The notes: generated from the sequence alone by a model not told the origin. Counted from the stretch's first letter, positions 1-10,830 are shown. The stretch: 64,000 nucleotides of DNA from Galeruca laticollis (GCA_963921935.1 OY998177.1:110290067-110354066); one strand, 5' to 3'. Numbers and translations: made by a program.

Positions 1-324
1 CCATCACTTGGTTTTCCTCTCGCTTCAACCTCCATTGTTATAAATTTCTTGTTTGCATCAGCAAAACCTTGTAGCACAATAGAAGAATATATAAGATAAT
101 TAAAATAGCTAGATCCACTTCCAGCAGGGTATTTTGGTATTTTATTTGGCAGTGTTTGCCATCAATTTGTTCTAGTTCTTCTTGACTTAGCGTTGGCATA
201 AATTCGTCTACTAATTCTTAGCAGAGTACATTGCACGTTTCGTGAATGATAGTACTTAAAGTAGATGCCCCCATTCTTGCTCTAGTGGCTAGATTTTTAA
301 AAGGGAGTCCTGTAGACAGATATC
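1..324 (-). pseudogene. Harbinger H1 transposase, second exon (partial)
   Basis: Reverse-strand translation gives the core of a PIF/Harbinger DDE transposase (nuclear, cut-and-paste). In order I read YLSTGLPFKNLATRARMG, IIHETCNVLC, ELVDEFMP, then after a frameshift near 140 PAGSGSSYFNY and SSIVLQGFADANKKF. These match the usual SFNYK..FSIVL..VDANY.F block of the family. An acceptor-like TTTTTTGTGTCAG precedes the first codon, so this is the exon that follows the one at 1198-1442. There is an in-frame stop after NVLC and the window edge cuts the 3' part. The family assignment is firm; the exon edges are inferred. Confidence 0.8.
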
Positions 325-363
325 TGACACAAAAAATTGAATTGTAAGTCAGTTTTCTTTCAG

Positions 364-1016
364 TTAATCTGGCTAAAGCTAAGTGGAAGAATGTAAAAGA
401 AAAATTTCGAATTGTATTGAAAACTTTACCGGAATGCAGATCAGGGTCAGAAGCAGAAAAATATTAAGGAAAGTGGCCTTTTTTCAATATGATGAAATTT
501 ATGGAAGGCATTTTAGCTACAAGTATTACTCAGGGTAATTTGGGTAAATTAGCGTTAGCAACTGAAAACAGCGATACAGAAACTGATACTGATGTTACTA
601 TTTCATCAGCAATTTCGCCTGCTTATTCTTCTACAACTTTTCAAAATACGGAGCCTACATGTTCACGTTCTTCTTCCCGCAAAATTGGTTCTACTGACAC
701 TCCGGTACTCCCGCGTAAAAATAAAAAAGAACAAACTGAAATCGAAGCATACTTAGAAAATTAAATAGACAAATTGGAACTATTGAAAAATGATCAACAT
801 AAAAATGACGATTTAGTGAATAATCCGGATTATTACTTCCTCGTGAGCTTATTATCATATTATTCTGAAGTTGATTCCTTGGAAAACCTTCAAGTGAGGG
901 CACGTCTTCAAAATATTTTGAATATTTTCTCCAAACAAAAAAAAACAGGGAAATATGGGTCATCAACAAAACCAGCAAAGGTATTCAGGGCCTCTAGGAT
1001 ATTCCTAACGAACTAA
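364..1016 (+). pseudogene. Harbinger H1 MADF-BESS protein, second exon
   Basis: This is the DNA-binding accessory protein of Harbinger elements (Myb/SANT-like MADF domain plus C-terminal BESS motif), which helps the transposase bind element ends. The exon starts after a pyrimidine-rich acceptor (TTTTCTTTCAG at 353-363) and reads LAKAKWKNVKEKFRIVLKTL and SGSEAEKY, the C-terminal half of MADF. A stop and a slip in a poly-T run near 480-488 follow. The frame then reopens at MMKFMEG with a Ser/Thr-rich linker, has one stop at 762-764, and ends with the BESS-like DYYFLVSLLSYYSEVDSLE. The first MADF exon would lie left of the window. Confidence 0.75.
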
Positions 1017-1197
1017 CCCTCAACAAAACCAACAAAAATATACAGTTCCTCTAGGATATTCTTCAGGAACACAAGCTTGTGCATTAGAAACATCCATTAC
1101 CGTCAGTAACAGACAAGCAATGTTGTTGTTTCTTTCGTTTGTTTTTATTTACTATATACGTTTCATAAACAAGTAAATAAACATGCATAACTCTTAC

Positions 1198-1442
1198 TTT
1201 AGGGTAAAATACAACCTTTCCGACGGAGAAATATGCTTTTTGAAATTAGTTGTTTTCTTTTGGAATCGATACTTGATTTTTCCCAGAAGGCAATCAAACG
1301 TTTCCACTGGCATTCTTAAAAACTGAAAAAATCTTATTGGATCACTGCGAAATTCATGATAAAGGTATAGTCTGTCTCTTATTGTCTGACAGCATGCGGA
1401 AAGGTCACGGATGCTAGTCAGGTAGTAAACCATAGGCGTCAC
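1198..1442 (-). pseudogene. Harbinger H1 transposase, first exon
   Basis: The N-terminal region of a PIF/Harbinger transposase: YHEFRSDPIRFFQFLRMP, ETFDCLLGKI, then ISPSERLYFTL. This resembles the family pattern FRMS.ETF..LL......I......ISPEERLA.TLR. A canonical donor (GTAAGAG on the minus strand, 1191-1197) follows the TLK codon. Joining it to the acceptor at about 325 restores TLKYLSTG in phase. The MADF-BESS exon on the other strand (364-1016) lies wholly inside this intron. The same arrangement is seen in H2. Confidence 0.75.
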
Positions 1443-1895
1443 CGTTCATCTAAGGAATTTATTTACTATTTATTTTTCACCCGATCTGATATATAAAGGT
1501 AATATAAATGTAAATTCGGTTAGTTGAAACAACTAACTGACCTTCATACATTTGTGGAGTACATACAGTTAAAACAATAAATTATTTTTGAAATAATCTT
1601 GTAACGCAACTATTCTGACTGAATATTTCATTAATTATCTTGAGAATTTGAAGCAGGTCAATTCTTGGGAGACATATTAACAAACCATTAATCAATTCAT
1701 TCTCCGGATAATTACTTTCTGATTTTCGAAATGTTGATAATAACATTTCCAAGAAACATTACAATAGGGTCCCACTAGGGATTGTCCCAATGACTACTTA
1801 GAAATTTTGCAGGTATATACGGTGAAACTTGGTCTCGCCCAAATTTGTATAATTTGTTTTGCTCAGAGTCTCTTATGTTACCTGTGTTGTGAAAA
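1443..1895. other. Gap with no recognised gene
   Basis: AT-rich DNA between Harbinger H1 and the next transposase. It probably contains the right end of H1 and the left end of the IS630/Tc1 element, but I could not identify either terminal inverted repeat by eye. Confidence 0.4.
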
Positions 1896-2988
1896 ATGTT
1901 TTCAAGTTTTACCCCAGTAAAGTGTAAGAGCGTGCTTAGCTTACAAATGAAGACTGTAGTGTTAAATTTGCATGATGCTGATGTACATCAAATGCTGGCT
2001 GCTACTGTTGGAAATATAGTTTCGACATGTTCCAATATGACAGGAGTTAGTGAATCTACTACTTACAGGCTTCTAAGAGAGAGAAACAATGGAAATATAT
2101 CTCCGCCTAAAAAGTCAACTGGAAGAAAACCATTTGACCTTGATGAACATATGCAAAATACAATAAGACGTAAAGTACATGAATTAGATTTTAAAAAAGA
2201 GATCCCAACCCTTGACATAATTCTAAGAATGGTGAAGGAGGACGAGTATTTGCCTGACATAGGGAGAAAAACTTTGAAAATATTACACAAATTAAATTTT
2301 ACTTGGAAGCAGAAGAGTCGCAAATCAGTGCTAATCAACAGCGAAGAACTAATATGTTGGAGACGCCAGTATTTACGAGATATCCGAAAATACAGACAGG
2401 AGGGAAGACAAATCTATTATCTAGATGAGACATGGCTCAATGAAGGACATTCAGTGAAAAAAATATGGAAGGACAAAAGTATTCAAACCAGTCGTCAAGC
2501 TTTCATAGAAGGTATATCTACTGGACTGAAAACCCCTATTGGTAAAGGTCGCCGACTAATAATAACGCATATTGAATGCAATCAAGGGTTGGTTGAAGGT
2601 GGTTTACTGGAGCTTCAGTCAACGTCAACCAAAGACTATTGTTATTGATGAAATAGCCAAGAATCGTGGGATAACAGTGCTTCGTTTGCCGCCACACCAT
2701 TGTGAATTAAATGAGATAAAGTTAATATGGGCCCAAATAAAAGGTTATGTAGCTAGACATAATAAAACATTTAAAATGGAAGATGTTCGTGAACTCATGA
2801 AGTACTTATTGACAACAATAACTGAAGAGAACTAGAGAGATGCTGTGAATCATGTAATTAAAGAGAAAGAGAGAATGTGGGTTTTAGATAACCTCATAGA
2901 ACAAACTATAGAACCGATAGTGATCTCTCTTGACGAGTCTTCGGATGATTTTTGTATGGCCAGCGAAGAGGATGATACTATATATTGA
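1896..2988 (+). pseudogene. IS630/Tc1-type transposase with internal deletion
   Basis: A DDE transposase of the IS630-Tc1-mariner superfamily. The first frame (1896-2648) has a helix-turn-helix region (MTGVSESTTYRLLRER), the basic KKSTGRKPF linker, EIPTLDIIL, LICWRRQYLRDIRKYRQEGR and the first catalytic motif YYLDETWLNEGHSVKKIW, then GKGRRLIITHI. At about 2612-2625 the frame jumps to QPKTIVIDEIAKNRG and LRLPPHHCELNEIKLIWAQI, the third-acid region near the C terminus. The stretch that should carry the second catalytic aspartate is missing, so a few hundred bases were deleted. A stop at 2833-2835 precedes an acidic tail ending at 2988. The start may really be the internal ATG at about 1947. Confidence 0.8.
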
Positions 2989-3639
2989 ATTTTATATTTC
3001 CTATGAATGGTATGTTTACTTTACTTAATATACAATAATTCATTGTCAATAAATTTGAATTATGAAAATTAAACTATATTTTCTTTAATTAATTTAATTG
3101 ATTGAAAATTAAAATGTAACTTGTTAATAGGCATAAACGAATTAATTTCATTTCAACTGTAATGTTGACCGAATCTAATTAAATAAGCAAAATGAACTAA
3201 TATCGTAATCTCCGCCACTGCCGCACTGTTCATCGTTTAGCTGGCATTGTTCAGTTTTATTACCAGATTGTATTTTGAGCTGAAACAGGGATGTACAGAT
3301 AAACCAATACAGACACCTACTTGTTTTGCATTAGAATTTTAATATTTACTTGTAAAATTCTTAGGATCACTCTGTAAGAGATAATTTTCTATTTGAATAT
3401 TCAATGAGGCTACTGTGCTGTGAGACATCAAGAAATAGACTATAATGAAATTCGCCATAAGCTAGTCTAATTCTATTAAATTCATGAACGTTTGTCTTTT
3501 TCTGATTTTCTTTTGAATTAACCTTCCCAGTCGTGTACTTTCTATAAGTAACAATCGTTTGGATACCGAATTCATTGTGAACTTTTGGTTCGAAAGCTAG
3601 AAAATAACCAAAACGGCGCTCAACCAATTTGAACATGAC
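2989..3639. other. Gap with no recognised gene
   Basis: AT-rich sequence after the deleted transposase. Short open frames on the minus strand (3367-3870) have no recognisable domain and run into the GC-richer Harbinger-like block, so I do not call them genes. Confidence 0.4.
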
Positions 3640-3865
3640 AATGCGCGTGATGACATCGCAAAAGCGACATCGTTCGACGCTCACCGCTTGAGTGTTGCCA
3701 ATATGAACGCACACTAAAGCCTTGGCCACGATGCGAGCGGTAGAGCGACTGAGCGGCGACGCAAAGTTTAATGTTTGTATTGTGCATACGAAGAACGCCC
3801 GACACTGGCCACGATAGACGTGAGCGACAGAGCGGCACCACTTGATGCCACCGCTTGCCGCCAAC
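3640..3865. repeat. GC-rich subterminal repeats, probable Harbinger H3 end
   Basis: A block of unusually high GC for this window, with two imperfect copies of a TGGCCACGAT...GAGCG...AGAGCG motif (about 3722-3760 and 3806-3838). It sits directly upstream of a MADF first exon, as the terminal region does in Harbinger H2. I infer subterminal transposase-binding repeats; no matching right end was found. Confidence 0.4.
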
Positions 3866-3904
3866 TCCAAACATTGAATTTTTCTCCTGCCGCTCGTCGC
3901 TCCA

Positions 3905-4097
3905 GTTCATTCTGGCACAGGCTGTGAATCATGTCGAAACAAAATTTTGTTGGCAAAGTTTACAAGAAAGCTCCTGGATGCTGAATATGAAGCTCAGTCA
4001 AAACCTCCCCTTTGGAATGATTGTCACAATGACTTCAAGAACAGCGTAGTCAGCAGGAAATTGTGGAATGAGGTCTGAGCAGCGATTAACCTATCAG
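3905..4097 (+). pseudogene. Harbinger H3 MADF protein, first exon
   Basis: The N-terminal half of a MADF domain: AEYEAQSKPPLWNDCHNDFK, NSVVSRKLWNEV, one stop (TGA), then AAINLSG. This matches the MADF start (hydrophobic-Ile...LWD....Y....K....W..I). The exon ends at a GTACCT donor after phase 1 of a codon, the same position and phase as the first MADF exon of H2. No second exon or transposase follows, so only the end of a third Harbinger copy remains. Confidence 0.6.
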
Positions 4098-4917
4098 GTA
4101 CCTAATTTATTTAAAATTATAAACATGCACGGTGTTTGAATATAAGTGTTGCAACGCGAAAATTCGCCGAGCTGTCGGGTATTTAATATTGGCAAGCCTG
4201 TCGACGGAGAGAAGTCAGAGAGCACTGACTGTGCGAAGTTAAAATTCAGTTCTCGATTTGCCGTCAACTTGTAAACACACATTTCTAATGTAAAAATTTT
4301 TGCATGTGCTCTGGGAGCCATAACGTATTTTACGATAAAACCTGACAATTCCCACGCAGGGGAAGAAAATACGGTTTAAGTTAACAGCTGGAAGCTCTGA
4401 CCCGGTAATCTACTGGTCTAGGAAGGGCTGATGACCAAAGATACCAGTAGAATTGGTGGAATTGGGTAACACATGGTAAATTTCCGTAGACGGCGTTAGT
4501 TAAAAGGATTCATTATCAAGGGGGTTTTTTTATGTGGATATTAAATTCGCTGATTGAAGCTCGATGAGTCAGTGAGACCAGTTCCGGAAGAGCTGGAATA
4601 TTCTGGAGCGACCTCAGTTGCTGTTATTGGTCCGGAAGCAGGATAAGTGAACAGTTTTCCTTCTTTTTTACTCTACTTACATTTGTACATTCACCTTTAT
4701 CCGATTTCATTTCATAATTTTTATTGTGTAAAGTTTTTATTACTCTCTTTTGCGGCATTAGTATAAATTTATTTTCACATTGTGTTTTTTGTTTTCAAGT
4801 AAGTCAGTAATATAATATCCTACAGTTTCTTTCTTGAATAAACGGAAAATAATTTCGTTATTAATTTAATTTTTTAGTTCGCAAACTCTGCGACATTTAT
4901 CGTTTGGGTATGTATAT
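4098..4917. other. Unassigned region, possible LTR or UTR remnant
   Basis: No coding region seen. Around 4380-4640 the sequence is more mixed in composition and reads like an untranslated leader, and a TTGAATAAACGG stretch near 4834 resembles a polyadenylation context. No second copy exists in the window, so LTR identity cannot be shown. Confidence 0.25.
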
Positions 4918-6279
4918 GATTTTGAACAGATTCCAGAAGATTGGAAGACAGCCTTAATAGTTCCAATATATAAAAAGGGGGATAGACAAGACTGCAATAA
5001 TTATAGAGGAATAAATCTACTTGGTACTGCTATGAAAGTCTACGAGAAGATTATAGACAGTAAGATAAGACCAGGGATAGAAAATACTCTCGAAGAATCG
5101 CAAAGTGGATTTAGAAGAGGGCGAAGCATCCAAGACCACATATTCACAGTGAAACAGATAATTGAGAAGTTCTCACAACAAGAAAAAGAGGTATATATGG
5201 GATTTATAGACATGGAAAAAGCTTTTGACAAAGTACCAAGGGAGAAGTTATGGAAAGTACTAGAAGGAAGGGGAGTAAATTACAAAATAATAGATATAAT
5301 CAAAAACATTTACAAAAATAATAGAAATTGTGTAATATACAGGAATAAAACATCAGAACCATTTTCAACACAAGAAGGATTAAGGCAAGGAGGGGGACTA
5401 AGTCCATTATTATTTACAATTTTCATTGATGAAATAATTAAAAAATCGTCAACTAAAATGGCAAAACTACACATTGGATACAAACATTTAGGGAGAGTGG
5501 ATATATCAGAAGCAGCTTTTGCAGATGATTTAATAATTATGGCAGGGAAAGAGAAGGATTTACAAAAGAATATGGAAATATGGAGCACGGTATCGGATGA
5601 ATTTGGAATGACAGTGAATCAAAGTAAAACCAAAGTTATGGTTATAGGACCGAAACAAAAACATCTAAATATACAGTTAGAGGGAATACAAATTGAGCAA
5701 GTTAGAAGATATAAATACTTGGGAGTAGAAATAGAAGAAGATGGGACGCAGGAAGTCGAAATTAACAATAGAGTACAAAAAACGATGAAACTTTATCACA
5801 CGATGAACTCGAAATTCATAAATAAAAAGGAAATTTCCAAGAAAACGAAGTTAAATGTATTTAAAACAATTTACCGGCCAATATTAACATTCGGATGTGA
5901 ATCTTGGGTATTAACAAAGAGACAAAAGAGTCGAATACAAGCAGTTGAGATGAAGTATCTTAGGCGAGTTAAAGGAGTCACAAAGAAAGACAAACTAAGA
6001 AGTACGGAAATAAGAGAAGACCTTGAAATAGAATCAACACTTAAATTTATTGAAAAGAGACAATTAAGCTGGTGGGGACATTTACAAAGAATGAACGATA
6101 CAAGACCAGTTAAAAAAGTATGGCAATCAAAAATACAAAAAAGAACGAAAAAGGGAAGACCAAAACAAACATGGGATGGTGTTATGGTAGGCATAATGCA
6201 AGAAAAAGGAAAAACATGGACAGAGGCAAAAACAATGGCAAGAGATAAACAACAATGGGCTAAATTTGTACACGAATAA
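4918..6279 (+). CDS. Non-LTR retrotransposon reverse transcriptase, 5'-truncated
   Basis: A long open frame for a LINE polymerase that copies its RNA by target-primed reverse transcription. The frame is open from about 4918; the first ATG in it is 5032. Motifs in order: IPEDWKTALIVPIYKKGDRQ, NNYRGINLLGTAMKVYEKII, SGFRRGRSIQDHIF, FIDMEKAFDKVPR, GLRQGGGLSPLLFTIFIDE, the catalytic FADDL, MTVNQSKTKVMVIG, YKYLGVEIEEDG, then YRPILTFGCESW and the C-terminal SWWGHLQRMNDTRP and KKGRPKQTWDG. All RT core residues are intact, making this one of the best preserved frames here. The endonuclease and any ORF1 are missing through 5' truncation. The 3' UTR continues to roughly 6650. The clade is uncertain. Confidence 0.85.
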   Translation, partial: DFEQIPEDWKTALIVPIYKKGDRQDCNNYRGINLLGTAMKVYEKIIDSKIRPGIENTLEESQSGFRRGRSIQDHIFTVKQIIEKFSQQEKEVYMGFIDMEKAFDKVPREKLWKVLEGRGVNYKIIDIIKNIYKNNRNCVIYRNKTSEPFSTQEGLRQGGGLSPLLFTIFIDEIIKKSSTKMAKLHIGYKHLGRVDISEAAFADDLIIMAGKEKDLQKNMEIWSTVSDEFGMTVNQSKTKVMVIGPKQKHLNIQLEGIQIEQVRRYKYLGVEIEEDGTQEVEINNRVQKTMKLYHTMNSKFINKKEISKKTKLNVFKTIYRPILTFGCESWVLTKRQKSRIQAVEMKYLRRVKGVTKKDKLRSTEIREDLEIESTLKFIEKRQLSWWGHLQRMNDTRPVKKVWQSKIQKRTKKGRPKQTWDGVMVGIMQEKGKTWTEAKTMARDKQQWAKFVHE

Positions 6280-6650
6280 AATTCTATCTGGACCAAAGCA
6301 TCAATGAAAAAATGAATATATGTCTTAAGTATAATGCGATGTAATTGAAATAATTGTAAAAGTATACCCTACACCATATACTATGGTAATTGGGTTTCTG
6401 ATAATATATATATGATTTTGAATTGTATATTTGTTGTCTCTTGGAGACTATTTATTTCTCGAACAATTACCATGTAGTGTTTAGTGATAATTTGTTTTAT
6501 TGTTTTTATGTATATATTAATTTTGTTTGCGGTACCAGGTTATGCATGTACCCATATTGTAAATATTTTTGATGTTTTGTTCACCGACGCTGGTAAAACC
6601 TGTTAATAAACTGGTTATCATAGTAAACCGTGTTTTAGTGAGTACACTAC
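6280..6650 (+). other. 3' UTR of the LINE at 4918
   Basis: AT-rich tail downstream of the RT stop. The AATAAA at about 6605 is followed by non-repetitive sequence. The exact 3' end is not visible because there is no poly(A) or microsatellite tail. Confidence 0.4.
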
Positions 6651-6980
6651 CAAAAATACCTTACTTTTTATAATTTCTCTGGCTTATCGCAGTTTTTGAA
6701 ATTTTTCCTGTGACTTGAAATTTCTGTCGCCCTTTAATTACCTTTCCGGTTGATTAACGTTCCACAAATAAACCCACGACTCTTAGCTCTCCAACCAAAA
6801 CAAAAGTGCCGTTCGCATACGTTCTAATTGTTTATCGCCCAGTATCGTTCCACATAATAATACGTTATCTTGGTCCCATCCAAGGAAACTTGGAGAAATT
6901 GGCACCGAACAATTAAGACGGTAACAAAAATACTCGGAATATAACTAAGGTGTATTGGGTTCAATAATGTGATACCTACT

Positions 6981-7166
6981 TGATTCCAGATCATATTATT
7001 AAATTTATAACCCACGTTTTTGTTTTACCTCTATACTTTGCACTTACATTGAATGCTTTTATTCTGTATTGTGTTGATTCCAGATCATATTATTAAATTT
7101 ATAACCCACGTTTTTGTTTTACCTCTATATTTTGTACTTACATTGAATGCTTTTATTCTGTGTTGT
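6981..7166. repeat. 93-bp tandem duplication
   Basis: Two adjacent copies (6981-7073 and 7074-7166) both begin TTGATTCCAGATCATATTAT and end in TTTTATTCTGT. They differ at only a few positions, so the duplication is recent compared with its surroundings. It does not encode anything recognisable. Confidence 0.85.
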
Positions 7167-7769
7167 CTCTTTCGTTTCCATTCAATGCACAAAATGAAAA
7201 TTAATCTATTTAGATGCGTTGTTGAAAATTCTTCATTTATCATATTGTTAGTAAATGAAAGGAATAGTCTACCATATTCTATCCATACTTATACACGTCT
7301 AAATCAGACAACATACTCTTCTATCGAGTGCTGCTAATCTCATATTCACGTCACTTTCGTTCTCATTTGCTGGTAGTGGCCCACAAAATCACAATAATCG
7401 TGAAATCGTCGTGTACTATAATTTCAATCTTGAAATTAATGAATGTCGTTAATTGATTGACTGTCTTTATGGCCAGTGAATTCTGTCATTCATCAACGAC
7501 GAACGGTTATTCGGCAATAAAGGCATTGTCAGTACTAATGGACTCGTGTAAGTCATACGGGTTGATGAATAATTAGCTGCATCAAAAATCGACGACTTTC
7601 ATAATGGTAGTCGATGGTAATTCAATTAAACGTGTATCCACTAAAATGTATACTCGCTGATACAATTGTCATCTGCATAATTCAATAGATACATGGATCA
7701 ACTTTAATGATTGAATCATTTTCTGCTGTTTTTTTAATAAAGTTTATACGGTGTTTGACAATATTTTTG
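7167..7769. other. Gap with no recognised gene
   Basis: AT-rich non-coding sequence. I see no transposon motifs or repeats shared with the rest of the window. Confidence 0.4.
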
Positions 7770-8354
7770 AAATTAACTGTCTCGACCCTTACTTGGTGGA
7801 ATCTACTCATATAAGTGTTTTAAATGAAACTCACGGTTTCTAGTTAATTCCACAATATAATAAAAATTGTTGAAAATTCTAAAAAATTGACAATTGTTTC
7901 GATAAATCAATATCATCGTCAGAATGCCAGAAGTTACATTTCATTTGGTGCCTACCTGATACTTAGTAGTTATTTTTGGCTAGACCAAGAAGTGACCTAA
8001 CTTGTGATTGACTCAATATATGTTATTAGAGAAAAGAAGAAGATGTGATATCACAAATATTGAAGCTTAGATATTATTAGCCCTATGGTGATATCATGGA
8101 TATCATTTTTCCAATTAAGATCAGTATAACTGTGCAATGATATAGAAAACCAGGAAAACTATATCTGCTGATCTTTACAATTATCACTTAAGAAGACAGT
8201 TTATTAGTGGAGAACTCCCTAGATTTAACTGTTCATTGACAACTCCATATTGTGGATTCCTTAAATGTCTTCTAATTTCCAATTCTTCGCGGAAATCCAG
8301 TACTTGTTTCTTTTCACAAATATGCAGCACTTCTAGTTTTGTGTTAGGTGGCAA
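7770..8354 (-). mobile_element. Penelope-like element PLE-1, 3' fragment
   Basis: Nearly identical to 53280-53860 and to the reverse complement of 59210-59600. Reading the minus strand, it holds the last part of the GIY-YIG protein (8354 to about 8217, ending with the TTAAGTGA stop context), the 3' UTR, the candidate hammerhead ribozyme, the roughly 75-nt leader and the first about 40 nt of the element's own ORF. It ends at the same internal ORF position as the other copies. At about 8354 it is fused to a LINE fragment on the plus strand. Confidence 0.85.
7874..7932 (-). ncRNA. Candidate hammerhead ribozyme (PLE-1 copy)
   Basis: On the minus strand the core boxes are CTGACGA, a short helix II (GATA with TATC), GAAAC, a 4-nt loop and GTC, followed by AATTTTTTAGAA. 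That stretch can pair with ATT and TTCT upstream to form an interrupted helix I. A one-nucleotide bulge follows the first box. PLEs are known to carry minimal hammerheads with a very short helix III, which this matches. Cleavage is inferred, not shown. Confidence 0.5.
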
Positions 8355-9309
8355 TATGTGTCTTTCATGGGTGAGAAATCTGATGTATTTATGGCGGAAT
8401 GTGGTGTACCACAGGAATCTAATCTAGGGTCAATACTTTTTATGATTTTTATAAACGAAGTGCTTTCGTTAATTACATCTGAGTGTTTATTGTTTGCGAA
8501 CGATTTAAAAATTCACACTAAAGTGAATAACTCAAATGATCATCTACAATTACAACACGACATAGATAAAATATATAATTGGTCACTAACTAATAAATTA
8601 TCATTTAACACTAACAAATGTGTTGTTTTGACATTTAGTCGCCAAAAAAACCCTAATCATTTTTATTATATAATGGGGGATGCTCAATTAACGAGAGTAA
8701 AGGTGATAACAGACCTTGGTATTTTACTCACTGGTAAGTTTACCTTTAAACCACATATTCTTAACATTGTTTCTCAATCATATAAATTACTTGGGTTTAT
8801 AAAACGTACTACTCGTGCTTTTACTAATGTTAAGTCGATTACAAGTATTTTTTAATTCGCTTATAAGAAGCAAGTTGGAGTTTGGTAGCATAATCTGGAA
8901 TTCACTTATTAATATAAGCCAAATTGAAGCCTTACAAAATAAGTTTGTGAAATATATCTATTTTGAAAAACACAAGAAGTCCCCTAAATATGAGTATTAT
9001 GATCCATTAAGGTCAGAGTTTATTATTGAGAAATTAGTCTGCAGGAGAAAACGTCGAGATTCAATTTTTCTTTATAAGTTGTGCAACCATTTAATAGACT
9101 CAGCTGATCTTCTCAGTCAATTAAATTTTTACGTACCCGATCATCCAGCCCATCCTAGGAACTATTTATTCTCAACACCTTCGATAAATTCGCTAGATAG
9201 AATATGTCACCTATACAATAGCGTGAGTGAAAATCTCGATACCGGACTGCTAGGAATTAAACTGTGTAAATTTAAAATATCTATTGCAGATCTAATATTA
9301 GAGAAATAA
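8355..9309 (+). pseudogene. CR1/Jockey-like LINE RT, 5'-truncated and frameshifted
   Basis: The C-terminal half of a non-LTR RT. I read AECGVPQESNLGSILFMIFI (normally GVPQGS.LGP), then CLLFANDLKI where the catalytic FADD aspartate is asparagine, then NWSLTNKLSFNTNKC and LGILLTGKFTFKPHI. A one-base slip in a poly-T run at about 8850 shifts the frame to FFNSLIRSKLEFGSIIWNS, and the protein runs to 9309. The 3' UTR ends at about 9445 in an AATAAATAAATAAAT tail, typical of these clades. Three independent lesions make it inactive. It is joined at its 5' end to a PLE-1 fragment. Confidence 0.8.
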
Positions 9310-9716
9310 CCTTATGTGTACATTCAGTCGTTTTTGTCGCATAAACTATAAAACATATTCGAGCGTTGTAGTTTTAGTACTAATTAGTAATCACGGTTGC
9401 ATAGAATAAGGGAAACCTATTTGCTTCTGTGAATAAATAAATAAATAGTCTCACTCAGTCAAGTATTACTTATGGGAAACTCCATTTGTAGATACCTTAG
9501 GCGGCGGTTCCTTCGGATAAGAATTCGTATGAAAATTTGTTCGTACGAATTTGTACGAAATCGCAAGAAGTCGTCGGGAGAAAGCAAATGCGTATATTGA
9601 CATGTTCGTGGTTATATTGCTTACGATCATATGTTTTCTATGCGACCAAAATATTTTTTCATACGTTGTTCGTACAACTAGCTTGCGTTTTCTTGTGTTT
9701 TTAGTATTTTGAGAAC

Positions 9717-9846
9717 ATGTATTGCGAAATACTATTAAGTTTAGTGCACGAAAGAAGACACCTATGGGATCAGAAAAGCAACCAATACCACAGTAGAAAA
9801 TTAAACAAAAAATGATGGAAAGAAGTAGCTGCAATGAAACAAGGAG
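9717..9846 (+). pseudogene. Harbinger H2 MADF protein, first exon
   Basis: ATG at 9717 opens LLSLVHERRHLWDQKSNQYH, then SRKLNKK, a TGA stop at 9813 where tryptophan is expected, then WKEVAAMKQG. This is the N-terminal half of a MADF domain. It ends at a clean GTATGT donor (9847) in phase 1. Joined to the acceptor at 17322-17323 it gives KQGEDIVRQKWRGLRD, restoring the domain. The whole second transposase exon lies, antisense, in this intron. Confidence 0.7.
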
Positions 9847-9903
9847 GTATGTATTTCCATTTTATATTTATTTAAGAACAATTTTATATTTAGCACAAGA
9901 CAA

Positions 9904-10810
9904 CTATAGCATTTTCCAAATTTTTTTCAATGAAGTATTGCAAAAATTTGTTCCTAATGTCATGTTAAAATTTCGTGTTCCAACGTTTCTATCGCTTGTT
10001 GTTTGGTGGTCTGCAGTATTTTGAATAACGCCTGGTGTACCCTCTGAATCAATAATTATATTATGCAACAAGCGAATACATTTTACAATTAAATCGACTT
10101 TAGCAGGAGCAGTTTCAATTGCCGTCTTCAGAATTCTCCATATTGACGTAGTTATGCCAAAGGCTCATTCGACAAGGCGCCTTGCTCGGGAAAGGCAGTA
10201 ATTAAAATTGTCTTGCTCCTGTGACAGATTTTGTCATAGACCTCATTACATACTCCTTCAATGTATAGGCTGCGTCTGCTACTAAAACATGTCAAACACA
10301 AATACTTGTACCAGGCAATGTCTTCGGTCCAGGATTACCGAATGTATTTTGCTCAAGATGGTGGTAGATCGATGACGCAGTGAAAATACCACCATCAGTT
10401 TGTTTTCCATAACTTCCAATTTCAATACTCATAAAGTTGTAGTTCACATCAACCAAACCTTGAAGCACAATCGAAAAATATTTTTTATAATTGAAATAGA
10501 ATGATCCAGATTTTCCAGGGCATTTAATTCTAATGTTCTTGCCGTCAATGGCTCCTACACAATTGGGAAATTTCCATTTTCTATAAAACTGATCAGCAAT
10601 GGACAAAAGCATTTACTCTGTTGGAAAAGACATTTGCTTCTGGTTAAAAGTGTTCCATCTAACTTCACAGGTTTCATAAACCACTTGTCGAACAGTTATG
10701 TGTGACATTTTTTACGTTTTCATCTTAAATTATTTTCACTGATGGTGAAGAACCTCGATTCTAGCTAGCTCAAATGAATCGAAACTGTTATTCACGGTAG
10801 AGTAGGGATG
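9904..10810 (-). pseudogene. Harbinger H2 transposase, second exon
   Basis: The catalytic part of a PIF/Harbinger nuclease. From the 5' side: NNSFDSFELA, ITVRQVVYETCEVRWNTF, a stop, then FYRKWKFPNCVGAIDGKNI (first acid region GAIDGK), SGSFYFNYKKYFSIVLQGL, IEIGSYGKQTDGGIF and ASSIYHHLEQNTFG. A stop at 10292-10294 follows ICV, after which VADAAYTLKEYVMRSM, NYCLSRARRLVECAFGI and CIRLLHNIIIDSEG continue to about 9904. The ARRLVE block carries the conserved third acid. Several stops and frame changes disable it. Confidence 0.85.
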
Positions 10811-10830
10811 GATAAATTAAACATTGTTAG

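Noticed and set aside
3367..3956. Overlapping minus-strand frames of 62-167 codons
   Set aside because: They lie in the GC-rich Harbinger subterminal repeats and flanking non-coding DNA; no conserved domain and no agreement between frames.
4345..4905. Solo LTR
   Set aside because: Composition is suggestive, but there is no second copy, PBS, PPT or TSD in the window.
8236..8427. Plus-strand frame of 63 codons
   Set aside because: Antisense of the PLE-1 protein 3' end running across the PLE/LINE junction.
9466..9834. Minus-strand frame of 122 codons
   Set aside because: It spans the Harbinger H2 TIR and the antisense of MADF exon 1, so it is explained by known parts.
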